Assembly (NCBI GenBank): GCA_022457155.1
Contig: JAJGOT010000292.1
Coordinates: 342,501-406,500 of the forward strand
DNA from: Cladopsammia gracilis
Taxonomy: Eukaryota; Cnidaria; Anthozoa; Scleractinia; Dendrophylliidae
Direction: 5' to 3'
Length of the DNA stretch: 64,000 nt
The stretch's first letter is position 1. Each line of letters starts with the position of its first letter. This document shows, piece by piece, positions 23,801 through 36,300 of the stretch. A program made the position numbers and the translations under genes. A model generated the notes under the pieces. The model had not been told where the DNA came from, made no database searches, and was given only the letters and a program-made list of their open reading frames with translations.

Positions 23801-26800
23801 TGTGAAATAATCAGTTGGCGTGACATAGATCTTTTGCGCTTCGTCGTTCAAGACAGAGCCAATCATCATATCTTTGTCGATTGGGGTGGAGAATTCAACA
23901 GCAGGGATTGGTTTTTGTGTGTTTCGATTTAACATCAACTGATAGGGGAAACCGCCAATATACTCTAAGCCAAGGGCGTCTTTCATGGCTTGTGACCAAT
24001 CCTTGTGCGGTATGTCTGAGGGCCATGAGTCAGGGCCCTTTATGAAAAGCACTTCTCCTGTGGTTTTGTTGTGCTTTTCATTGAAATAAACTTCTGTTGT
24101 AAATCTTGACATATCAGCGTGCGGGAAACGCCTTTTGAAGTCTGAGATTGCTTTCGCTTTGGCCGCTGTAGAGAGTTTTACGGCTTCTGGCGATCTCGCC
24201 CAAGCAAGTTGTGGATCTACTGTGGGGTGTGTTGAAGGTGAGGGCTTTGGTTGGATATACCTTGGTTGATAAATATTAGGGGGACGAGGAAGAAACGGGG
24301 GTGGGGGTCTGTAATCGTGGCCGCCAATGTCTAGACCGAGATTTGAATCAGGATTAAAACCACCAGGGCGTCCACCAAACATGATTATATAAATATATTT
24401 ATAATATATTTATATATACACAATGGTTGTGTTAACAATCGTCGCACATTCGAACCCTCACACCATCTACTTCGATCACCCGCTTCAGAAACCGAGTTAC
24501 ATAAGACTTGTCTCATGTTCACTTTTCAACTTGTGGTTTAATTTGAAAGAAAATGCAATTATTTCAACAACAAAACCTGACTCCAATGGATCAGCACCCA
24601 CCGTGACCTTACCTCCAGGGCATTACACCATTGAAAATCTAGCGAAAGAATTTGATGGCTTAGACACGCATGGGAGAAAAATACAATTATCAGCTACTGT
24701 AAATACACCAGTCGGCTCGATGGTCATTTACAATGGGAATAATGTACAGTTTAGCTACAATCTGGCAAATTTACTTGGCATAAGAGCTGTATTGTTTCTA
24801 GTAACATACGTTAAAGGATTAACATCACCAAGCACTTACTTTATCCACTGCGATTTGGTTGATAAAGAACAGAACCTGTTCAACGGGAAGCCTTCGACTG
24901 TTTTGGCTCGATTTGATCTTCGCGGGAAAGCCTATCAGAAAGTTTTCTATGAATCTACACAGCAAAACATATTGCGTGACGTCTCGTCTGGCGATTATGT
25001 AAACAGCATAACACTGTCTGTAAGGGATGCGAACAATAACCTTTTCGACTTCAATAACATGCCTCTAGAGTTTGAAGTTGAGATCAATTAAAAAATATAT
25101 ATATACAAACGATGAGCTCGGCTAACGTGTTGCCATCAGCTCCTGAATACAGCGAGACTCAAGCGCTTTACCCAGCCTTGCCCCAAAATGGTGAAGACTT
25201 CAGACTCAAGAAAATCTCTGACTTGCAAAAGGAGCTTGAGTCGGAGGCTAATCATTACAGACAAGTTGCTAAGAAATACAAGCGAACACACACCATTGTT
25301 CACGGAGCAGCAGTAAGTTTTGGTTTCATTTCTACAGGCTTGTCTTCAGCCACAATCGCCACAGCTCTTAGCGGAGTTGGGCTCATCGCCAGCCCGGTTA
25401 TTGCCGGCGTGGCAGCTATTACAGGTTTTTCAGCAGCCGGCATCACTTTGTTTAGTAGGCGGCTCGAGAGAAAGATCACGAAACATGAGAAAATATACAC
25501 ACTCGCCCTTGCAAAACGAAACTCTGTCTTTGAGCTGGTTTCAAAAGCTCTAACTGACAAGCGTATCAGCGATTCAGAATTCAAAATAATCCTTCGTGAA
25601 GTTGAGAGCTATTATGAACTGAAGAACGAAATATGCTCTGGTGAAGCAAAACCCTCACAAAACAAACAAACTCAAACTCAAACGCCAGATCTTGACAAGA
25701 TCAGAAAAGAAATCCGCAAGGAAGAACAAGAAAAGATTAAAAAAAAACTCAATCGTCTTACCGCTGTGTCCAAGTCAGATTCGAAAGACTAAACTCGGGT
25801 TTCTCGCTTTATCTAACAAAAGAACGCAATTGCGTGACAAAGCGTGACACATGACGTGACATTGTGCGTGACTGTCACGCGTGACATTGCGTGACACATA
25901 ACGAAAAGGGACAAAACCCTAGTCAGGGGGTGCTCTGGTGGCTGTTTCGTTTTTGCCTAGCCTAGGCTAGGACTTAACTCCGGACAAGGGAGTTGTCGTT
26001 TCCCATTTAGCCTCTGGGAGCGAGGTTGAGTTCTCCTAGGAGATCTCTGTTCGAGCACCCCCCTGTATCAGTTGGGCCGGGGCTGGTTCACCAGGGGGTC
26101 ACTAACTGACGCAGCAACCCCACTACCCCTGGTCTGACATCGCATTAGCCGTAAGCAGGATTCAGTGGGGGCCAGCCACACCTCCCTGAGCTATACCGAA
26201 TTACAGACTTAACATTATATATGGTGCGAACAGGTCTTTTATATTCGAGCGAATTGCCGAGTTTTCACATGTGGTAACTCATAAAGAACTACGCATGCGC
26301 AAATGTGGCCGAAAAGTTATATTTTTCTAAATATGGCCTTTACATAATGATACCGGAAGTCACGAGATAACCCAATTGAAAAAACAATTGTATTGTTCAA
26401 GCATGGCTGACTTCACCGCACGGCTCAATGTACTTGAGAAAGAACACAATTTTGCCATACTTCGCTCGCTATACGGTGGTGATTATAGAAAAGAAATTCA
26501 TCGATTGTGTCTGCCGGAAAAACTTAATCATATCTACGAAGATATGGGGTTGGCAGAGATGGGGAAACAATATCTACAAGAACATTATAACATCAGACAG
26601 CGTGATCGTTGGGCTCGAAGGTTCCTGTATTGTTATGATTGCGGTGGTTCATTTTTGCAATCAATCGATTCGTATGAACTGTATTGCAAAAAATGCGGGC
26701 GTGTGGAAGTACAAGAGGATTATGTTCCGGCATATACGAATCAAAACAATTTTTACAAGCCAAGGCAAAGACAATCGGCACGATTTTATGCATTTGGCTA

Positions 26801-29800
26801 TGCTTTTAACCGACTTATAAAGAAGATCGAATTCCTGCCTGTTGAATTGACTCTAGATCAAATCAATAATGTGAAACGCATTTTCAAACATATAGAAGCT
26901 CAGCTTCCGAGAATCTCTTATACGTTTGTGATCTACAAAATCCTGGACATTACAACGTCGCTTGAAGACCCGCAACGAGCGATTGTAAATTGCCTGAGAC
27001 AACAGATGTCGAACAAGATGATAATTAAAAACGAACATTTATGGGACAATGCTTTTAAAGATCTTGAGTAAGCGCTTTCGCTTTCTCATTCAGAAAGGCT
27101 TCCAACATGGCACTGTCATCACCGATGTTGTCTTCAAAAGTTTTACCAGGTATGGTTTTGTCAAGGTGTTTTTGTTTTGATAAATTTTCATGAAACCGAT
27201 TGATCGATTCGTGAATATTTTCTAAGTAATTTGACTGCTTTGTTTCTCAAATTGTTGTTATGTCTAAAAGTTTCCACGAGAATAAGGCTACTGTTTTATA
27301 ATAGTTTGGGGGCCAAGCTTCACTGAATGTTTCTCTGTTTATTTCCCACAAAAGACCTAAAGCACTTCGTTTTTCAAACTCATCATAACTCATATAAAAC
27401 CAATCACCGCTACACACGAACTCTCCAGATGAAATTCCTTTCATAATTCTTTCAAACATAGCTGTTGATTTTGTTGCGCCGAGGTCAAGTAATTTTGTCT
27501 GACCCGGAAATATTTTTTGTTTGGAAGATAGAAGATAAATACCACATGCACGTGCTGATGGTTTTTTCGTTTTGTGTACAACCCCTTTGTTTAGAAAGGA
27601 ATTATGTTCAAGGCTAAGGCCAAGCTGCTTCAAAGAACACATTCTGAAATAGGCATCTACAAACAAGCCTTTGTTAACTCTCTCTCCGCTGAGAGCAAGG
27701 CCGGTTTGTATTTGATCACGATACTGTTTAGGAATTTTTTTGCATGCGATGTTTCTGGTGTAAGGGCACTTAAACTCTAACAAGACAATTGTCTCGTCTT
27801 TGTGTGAGAAATATCCGTCTGGGCTGAAAGAAACCTTTCCAAAAAGAGGGTGACCCTTTGGAAGATTTATAGAGCTCTTATATCCGAAAACTTTTACAGA
27901 ATGTCTCTTCTCGAAGTATTCACGGACTAGAAACTCAAACAATGTGCCCCAAGCGCAGGCCACATTTTTGCTCATGTCGATGGGGTTTACTTTTTTGCGA
28001 ATTAGACTTGACTGGTTCTCAAATGGCGAAGACCCTGTTAAGGCAGAGATCTCCGAGGCTCCGATTGTATTTTGTCTTGCTTTGACCCATTCTTCGCTCC
28101 TTTGAATCAGACCAGTCTCGCGTGATTTAAGGAAGGCCTTGAAAGCTTTCACGTTCGCCATGTGGGTGGGTATATACAGAAGATATGCTTTCTACAATTG
28201 GCGATAACCCCTGTTGAGGTGGTCTCATGCAGGATCAGCATTCACAAGCACTGTGCCACAAGTTGTTGTGGAGTCAGTCTTTGCGCAGCTTCGATTATAT
28301 ATTGCGATACAATAGGTGGTGGAGGTAGAGGGGCAGGAGATATTTGACCTCGAGTTTGTTGAAAGTGTTTGCAGCCTTCAGATTTTAGATGTGAACATCT
28401 AAAACAAAGAAGATTTCCATGCCTTGAAGTGTTGAATTTTATTCGTTTAAGTGATTGAGTCTCAACACACTTTCTTCCTCTCCCCATTGTCACAATGTGT
28501 GTATATACCTACGGAAGGGGCTTTCTCCAATTGGCGGTCTCGTGCCGGGGCACTTATTATGGGTATTTGTAGAAGGAAAGATAAACATTCTCGATTCTAA
28601 GTAATCTCGAGGCAGGTTTAGCTAACTTTTCAGCTAATTCTCTCGCAAAGCTATCAAAGGCTGCATCAGTTTTACTAATTATTTCAGCCGCATGAGGACT
28701 GGTTACAATAAACTTTTTTGTATCTCCAAGGTCACACGTAACAATGAAAAACTCCCCATCGTACTCGTCTTTAATCTCTCCTCTTAGGCTTAAAGACACT
28801 TTAAAAGGAACACTGTAAGATGTTTGTTTTTGTATCATATTCACGATTTCAGGCCTGTTCTCTATGTAGAACAATAGAAGATCACTTCTTGTTGAGTGAT
28901 ATTTGGGGACATACATTTTATACCCTGCAATCAAATCTTTATACCAGCGCTTATGAAAGCATTTGTCAGGTACTTTTCTCTTGTGAAACCGCAATGCAGC
29001 AACGTGTGCATCCATGGGGGTGTATATACAAAGGGATTAACATTTCTCCAATTGGGCAGCACCGAGTAGTGTAGAAGAGGGTGCATCCAGCCCCAGCTCC
29101 AAAGGCCCGCGAAAACGCTTATTTTGACAACTCCCGAACGCCCGTGTGTTAGCAGGCCCCCAGGGCGAATTGAAATGAGCCCTGGGGGCCTGCTAACACG
29201 GGCGTTCGGGTGTTGCCAAAATAAGCGTTTTCGCGGGCCTTTGGAGCTGGGGCTGGATCACCCTCTTCTACACTACTCGATAAGAATTACGATAATGATC
29301 ACCCAAGATGAATTCTCTTGATCCTTTAACAATTTCTCCTGATTTGCCTTATATGAAATGTATGGGGACCAGTTAAAGAACAATTTGTGTTTTGAGTTGA
29401 ATTAAATATTGAAAGCAAAATGCTCACAGACAGTCGAGTCCACGCCAGAAATCACTGGCCTGAATGAACGAAAGTTCTGGCGCTCTCAGCTTAGACATTC
29501 TTGAGACATTCTTTTAACCTTAAACCGCTTATCTCAATAGAGGTCAATAAACATGTCGATTTTAATTAAATGCGCAAATTCCTATAACGTCTACAACTAA
29601 AATAGAATGATATTTTCAAATGAAAGGAAAATATGAAATGTAATTGTGAAATATAGGTTTGAGTTATTAAAATTCTGAGTTTTTAAGTTTCGGTATTAGT
29701 ACAAAACACGTTTTTAGAGGAAAATATAAGAACATAATGTTATATTCATGACCCAGGATTCATGATAAGTATTAATTGATATCAAAGATGAAATCTGAAC

Positions 29801-32800
29801 ACCAGACATTGTGTTTGTGTGGTTGTTTTGTGAAGTGAAAAATGTTTCTTTCCAAAATGATAAATGGGGAGTTTTAGTGAGTAGAATCCTTTGCATCCCA
29901 TATTTTTCGGGCCGGAAAGTTCGAATTTGGCAGCCAGATCGGAAAGTGTCGATCTCCCATTTTGCACGCGATCAAAACGGTCGTATTAGTAGTGTCATAG
30001 CGAACACGAGGGATTCGAGGAGATCAAGCACTTTACAGTGGCATGTTACCGTTTTATATCGAGCTACAAAAGCACTGGGATCACAAAGTGAGAATAGCTA
30101 TATGTGATTTGTTTCAGGGAGAGGATTAAGGAAAGAAGCGGACGCATTTTGCCTGTGTACACGATTTATGTTCGGTCAACTTTCAAACCGCTTGTGAACT
30201 ACTCTCTAACATGTCATACGCAAACAAAATGTGAAGCTATCCAATTATTGTCAAGGATTTGGAAAAAGGTTCCATTACCACAAAATGGACGATTGTTTCA
30301 TGTAATTCTGTTAATTACTCCCGAATAGTAAGTGTGCAATTTATTTTTGTTTGGGGAAATGGTCAAAACTATTGTACTCGGACAGGACCCACCATTTTAC
30401 AAAAAGACTGGTGGTCTCTTTATGTACCCCCTCTCCCTCGCCTAAAAAGATGGTGTCTTGTTGGTAGAGCCCCCATTCTATCAGGAGTAGAAACTGGGAG
30501 AAAGATAAAAATCTTCCTGTGCCATTTTACTAGCAATGCAAGCTTCATGCACACAGAATATTAAGCTATCATAACTAACGGAAAAATACTGGTCTAGGAG
30601 ATAGTCCACAATTTCCGAACAGATTTTCCGGAAATTATCTGCTCCATTCGACTTTCAACCGAAATTTCTGGATTTTTTGGCAATATGGAATGCGCCCAAG
30701 ATATCCATACAAAGCAAATAAAGTAAGCAAGGCTGATATTGCGTAGAACACTTACTTACAAACTGAAAGTCGATGTAGTATCAGTCTTGCTTACTTTATT
30801 TATGTTCACATTTTTGGCTAATTAGATCTTCTCTTGATCCTACGTACACCAGCAGCATTTCGTGTGCGGACCTTTGCCAATTATTCACTTTTCATACAAA
30901 ACAGCCACGTCTGACAACAACATATTAATTTTCTCACGCTTTCTTGCGTCATTCTCACTATTCGGAAATTCAAGACATTTACGGTATTTTCACCAAACGG
31001 TCCAAAAGCATTCATCATATTATACGGTTTACCCCATTTCGATTGAAAATGACGTGATAACGGCTTAATAATGACATTGTCCCTCGTGATCACTCAAAAT
31101 AACTCCTGGACACTCCTCATCACTAACAGTAACAACAAATGAGGATTTAAACTCAAGAAACCGCGTACCCTTACCTAAATGCCCAATTGTAACATCTAAA
31201 ACAATATTCAGACATAATATGACAGCAATGCATGATGGGAAGAACTTACAGGAGATAGCCCATAGGGCACTTTGATGATAACAGTGTTGATAACAGTTTA
31301 TCATTATTAGAGTAAGTGATCTATCAAACCAAAGTTGGACAATTATTTATACAATTTTAATGTAAGAAATGTAAGGTGAATACCACCGGTATATATTATG
31401 TGTATAATTGAACTCAGTTTTGGCATTTAGCAATATAACATGTACAAAGAACTTTGCTTTCATGTATAATTAATACAATCTTTCAATGATTGTAAGCAAA
31501 ATGTACAAGTCATGGAAAACATGGCAGTTACATACATTGTATCAATCATGAGGAAGACTGTTTCATCAGGATTTCCAAGAAGAAGTTGGTTGAAAAAAAC
31601 AAGGCACAGCCACGTTTTTTGAACCGACTTCAAGGTACAAACGGGTACAGCATCTTCTTGATCATTTGATTAAAATACTGTTGTTGTGTTTTAGGCTTGA
31701 TCCTTTGACAAAGAACTTTGCTTTCATGTATAATTAATACCATCTTTCAATGATTGTAAGCAAAATGTACAAGTCATGGAAAACATGGAAGTTACATACA
31801 TTGTATCAATCATGAGGAAGACTGTTTCATCAGGATTTCCAAGAAGAAGTTGGTTGAAAAAAACAAGGCACAGCCACGTTTTTTGAACCGACTTCAAGGT
31901 ACAAACGGGTACAGCATCTTCTTGATCATTTGATTAAAATACTGTTGTTGTGTTGTAGGCTTGATCCTTTGGTACAGAAAGTTTGTAAAGAGGATGCAAA
32001 AGCAGTTTGTCATGCTTCCTCATTTGACGACCAAGATTCCTATCCCACCAGTTTGGTGATATCATGCCTGTACAGGAATTCTGTCTTGGACACACGAACT
32101 AAGGTCTGTGCATTAGTATACATGTTAGTATTAACCCTTACTGTAACATCCAAGAGTGCCAACCAAACCAAGGATTGGCATGATCAAGAGAATACGACAT
32201 CTATTGCCCCTACAAGCAAGGCTAACATTATACAACAGCCTTATTATCCCTTTGTTTGACTATGGAGAAATCCTTCACAGGGGCATAGCTAGGATTTTTC
32301 AAAGGGGAGTCACACTGTGTCACACCCAGGGTACTTGCCAGATTGTCATGTCAACATCCACGCTGTGTTTTACTAAAATTATATCACAAAGGGGTGGTCA
32401 CAGGCACCCCAGGACCCCCCCCTTCAAAACAAGGCTGCCAAGGTTTTACTGAATCTGCCACCAAGAAGCTCATCTTCATTTGCCCTCAAGAGATTAGATT
32501 TTAAATTACTCTCAAAGAGAAGACACTTCCATCGTTGTGTTTTAATTCAAAAATATCGGGTGTTTCTTGGTGTTGCGGAAGCCATTGTTGGTTAGCTTTT
32601 GTGTTGTGGTGTGGGTATTGTTTAGTGTCTTTTGAATCTTTTGTTTTACGTCATTTGGTGATCACACCATCCGCAACACCAAGAAACTACCCAAATATCT
32701 AAGTGGGGAGTTCGATTTTAATTTTAACATTAACCGCAATGATACTATCCACTCATACAAATTAAAACTCATAGAATGAATGATTTACATCACCCCCGAG

Positions 32801-33305
32801 TACATACTGATTGGGGTAAACAGACTTTTATTTTTCAAGCTGCTAATGACTGGAACAATTTAGAATGATAGTGAAATGAAAGAGACATCCTCCTTATCAC
32901 TTTTTAAAGCCAAACTTAAGGGACTTTTGAAATAATTTTTAATGAAATAGGTTTTACTCTTTTTACAGGGCTCGACACTAACTATGTCTTTTTGGTTTAC
33001 TGGACACATGCAAATAATTCTCAATTAATGTGAAATGTGAAGTCAGTTTTTAAAGAGTTTCTTCAGGCCAAAATGGCCTGTATTCCCAAACTTTTACAGG
33101 CCAAAGTGTGATTTTCACTGGCCAATGTCCAGATGACCATCGTTAGTGTCGAGCCCTGTTTTTACCATTTTTATATTACTTTTTTAACTTTTTTAATGAT
33201 GTTTTTAACTAGGATTTGTATATTTTTTATATACAGTGTAGGTTAAAATTTATTTTTGCAGGGCCCCACTGAAAACCGCCAAGGCGAGTGGGCTCTCTGG
33301 TTAAA

Positions 33306-33357
<52 letters not shown>

Positions 33358-36300
33358 AAAATCAAAATTAAAAAAAAATCCTAAATTTTCATTTTGTAAA
33401 ATATTGCAAAATGAATGGAACCATGCAAAAGTACTACCTACAGTACACTTGTAAGAGGTTTCATTTGAATAGTCACACTGTAGGATTTCCCCCATAGACT
33501 CAAAAGTTAGAACTATGTTACATGTCTGCACTCTGGGAGGGAAGGGTTAAAAAATTGTTCATTCACTCACAAAAAAATAATACAAAAAATAATTGTTTTA
33601 TTGTACAGTATACCGGACCAGTGGAAAGCCATCCCAATAATAATTTTACTTTTTCTGACAAATTGAGGGAAAAACTTGTGTGCAAAACCTAGGACACTGC
33701 TGAGAGGTGTTCGAATACTATCCGAAGTTTGAGTGGCCAATCAGAATGTGATAAATACCAAGGCCCTCTGTGTGATATTTCCAGTATGGCCCTCATGCTT
33801 AGTTAATATAAGAAGTAATTAATAGTATTTAGCATTGTTTTGAAAAGTTACCACTTTCATTTCCACTTGTTTCTCAGGTTTCACCAAAATGTGCTGCCCA
33901 TGTTCAACGAATGATGCATCAAAGAGCTGTTGATGTCCACTTGATGCCTGAGATTCAGATTGCATGTGTCCAGGATCTTGGAAAACACTGCAGTGAAAAA
34001 ATTGAAAAAGGAGAGGTAATAATAAAAATAATCTATACAGTCAAACATGTTTTAAGGTGGCTCCACCACCACTCAATATCAGTTGTTGTTGTTTTTTTTT
34101 CGGGGGGGGGGGACCTCAAGCCTTGCAGGGTACCATGATCTAAATTTGCCTGAGGTCCATGTCGCTTTCCTTAATCTGCCACTCTTCATTAATTTGATGA
34201 TGTCCTTGATAGGAAGTTACAGATGTGTCAGTGCACTCTGCTTGTTGTTGACATTCATTGTCTTGTTTTGTAGGAGATACAATGTTTGCAGGAAAAATTT
34301 GATGAGCTTGATGATAAGTGTAAAGAAGCCATTGCTAACTTCACAGAGGAAGAGGGAGAGGTTTGTGACACTCATCTGCTATTTCACTTGTCTGTCAGCT
34401 TATAATTATTTGCTAATCTGACAAATGAACAGCGTGTTAGACAAGCAAACATGATAACTGCTTAATATCTTTAATATGAATGGTCACACTGAAGGGTTTC
34501 TTCCACAAGCTCAAAAGTTAGAGCAATCCTTGTACAGCATAATAAACAGTACTACAGGAACATACTGCTCAAAAGTTATTAACCCGTTGACACCTGAATC
34601 GCCTGAAACCACCCATAAAAGACTCCACTGCTTTAAAAAATTGCAACTTTTTCAATTGTGTGAACATTGCCTTGTCAGACTAGCAGTTGTGAGCATTGAC
34701 TAGAAAGTCCCTCAAATCGAGATACCCAATAAACACAAAAAAGTCAGCAATTTTTGCAGAATATCAGCGTTTGAATTTGGACAATAACAAAAATGACCGT
34801 TTTTAACGTCATAGAAAAACAACAACAATCACGTTTTTGCCTTTAGTTTCTTTTTATTCAAATTATCGTGACAAACCCAAAAGTCAACATTCACAGCAAA
34901 ATTCAGTCCTAGCCCTAGCTTAGCAGTGAGTTTTTTTGCTTTTATTCATTGCTGCACCTAACTCGCTTCATTGAGAAAGTGGACTCTGAACTACCTTCAA
35001 GCTTTAAATGATGCTCATGAGGCAGCTACTAAACATAAAAATGGCTGTGAACTTACCAAAAATCGCAGATATACCATATTCGGGCCTTTCTTGCAATTCA
35101 ATGAAGCAAAATGACAACGTCACAATGACGTTTCCAGTAAACTCGAGCCTTCAGTGTTTTAGAACAGCAGCACTTTCGATGGTAACCCCAAATATGGAGT
35201 AACGAAATCCTATGGCTCGTTTATATGCAGAAAATCACTAAAAAACTTAAAAATACTCGGGAGTCAATGGGTTAAGAACCACCTTGTACAGCATAATAAA
35301 AAGTACCACAAGAAAGAACTGTTCATTTACATTTAAGCTTTCATTGGATTCCATCCATTGAATCAGTAATTAAAAATAAATAATTGTTGACAAGTTTGTC
35401 TTCTTATTAATCAGATGAAGTTAAGTGATAAAAATAAGTGAAAAGATAGTGGAAATATGGAATGGTGTTTCTGACCTTGTGGTGTTATTATCAAGCTAAA
35501 AATAACGGTCAACAGAACTTTGTATATCCAAAAAACTACGCTCATAAATGGAATAGAATTTGTTTTAGAATAACAGTTACCGGTAAGTGGTCGATCTTGT
35601 GCAATTTTGACAATATTGGTATGTATGTTGTAGTTCAAATTTATCCTTGGTCCAAATTTTATTTTCCTTTGTTTTTGGCCATGGTAATGTATGATAATGA
35701 GTTTTAAACAAAGGAAAATAAAATTTGAACCAAGGATAAATTTGAACTATAACATGTACATCAGTAATAATTACTGATGTCCATTATTATTGTTTTCCTT
35801 ACATTTTCGTGATGTTCACTTTGGGCAAACTTTTTTTACACAAGGACGAAGTCTGTTACCAACACCTTTCACCAAAGTTCAATATTTACCCTTGGCTAAC
35901 ACTAAGATCTTGTTTGAAAACTTAAACCTTATACAATGTACGGACAATTAATATTTTGTGCCGTATTACAGGGGCACTGTCCTGCCCAAGTAACAACATT
36001 TTGCTTACCTTATTTTCATGTTACATAACCAAATGCCACTGAATATACAACAGAATTGGATACAAATATTTTACAGAGCAAAACAGAAGCAGTAGTTAGG
36101 AGAATAAAGTACAAGATTGCCAGAATGGAAGTAAAATTTGATTTCATGACAGGCAGTCAAGAAATCAAAATTACCATTAATATTTATGTAGAATTTTGAG
36201 TTTTTAGTCGTTATTTTGTCTTTGTAGTTAATATTTCTTTGCTTTCATTGCTTGTGGCAATTTTTTCTTCATATTTCAAGAAAATATAACATGCTTAAGG

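Larger units (their letters stand above)
11791..29277. mobile_element. Polinton/Maverick, 17.5 kb, nearly complete
   Basis: Inverted repeats of 270/272 bp begin AGTAGTGTAG and end CTACACTACT. They are flanked by the 5-bp direct repeat CGATA (11786-11790 and 29278-29282); Polintons usually make 6 bp. The AG...CT termini, the size, and the set of protein-primed polB, rve integrase, FtsK/HerA-type ATPase and jelly-roll capsid genes define the class. Genes are packed with gaps of mostly under 40 bp, each gap holding a TATATA box. No adenain-like maturation protease was recognised. The copy looks fairly young but has two in-frame TGA codons. Confidence 0.95.

Noticed and set aside
26219..26280. 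Possible 18-codon peptide after ATTATATATGG in the Polinton gap
   Set aside because: Too short and without further support; the AT box may belong to another signal.
21960..27249. TGA as a sense or selenocysteine codon in two Polinton genes
   Set aside because: No selenocysteine hairpin was sought successfully, the host code is standard, and CGA-to-TGA decay explains both. Kept only as an item to check against sister copies.
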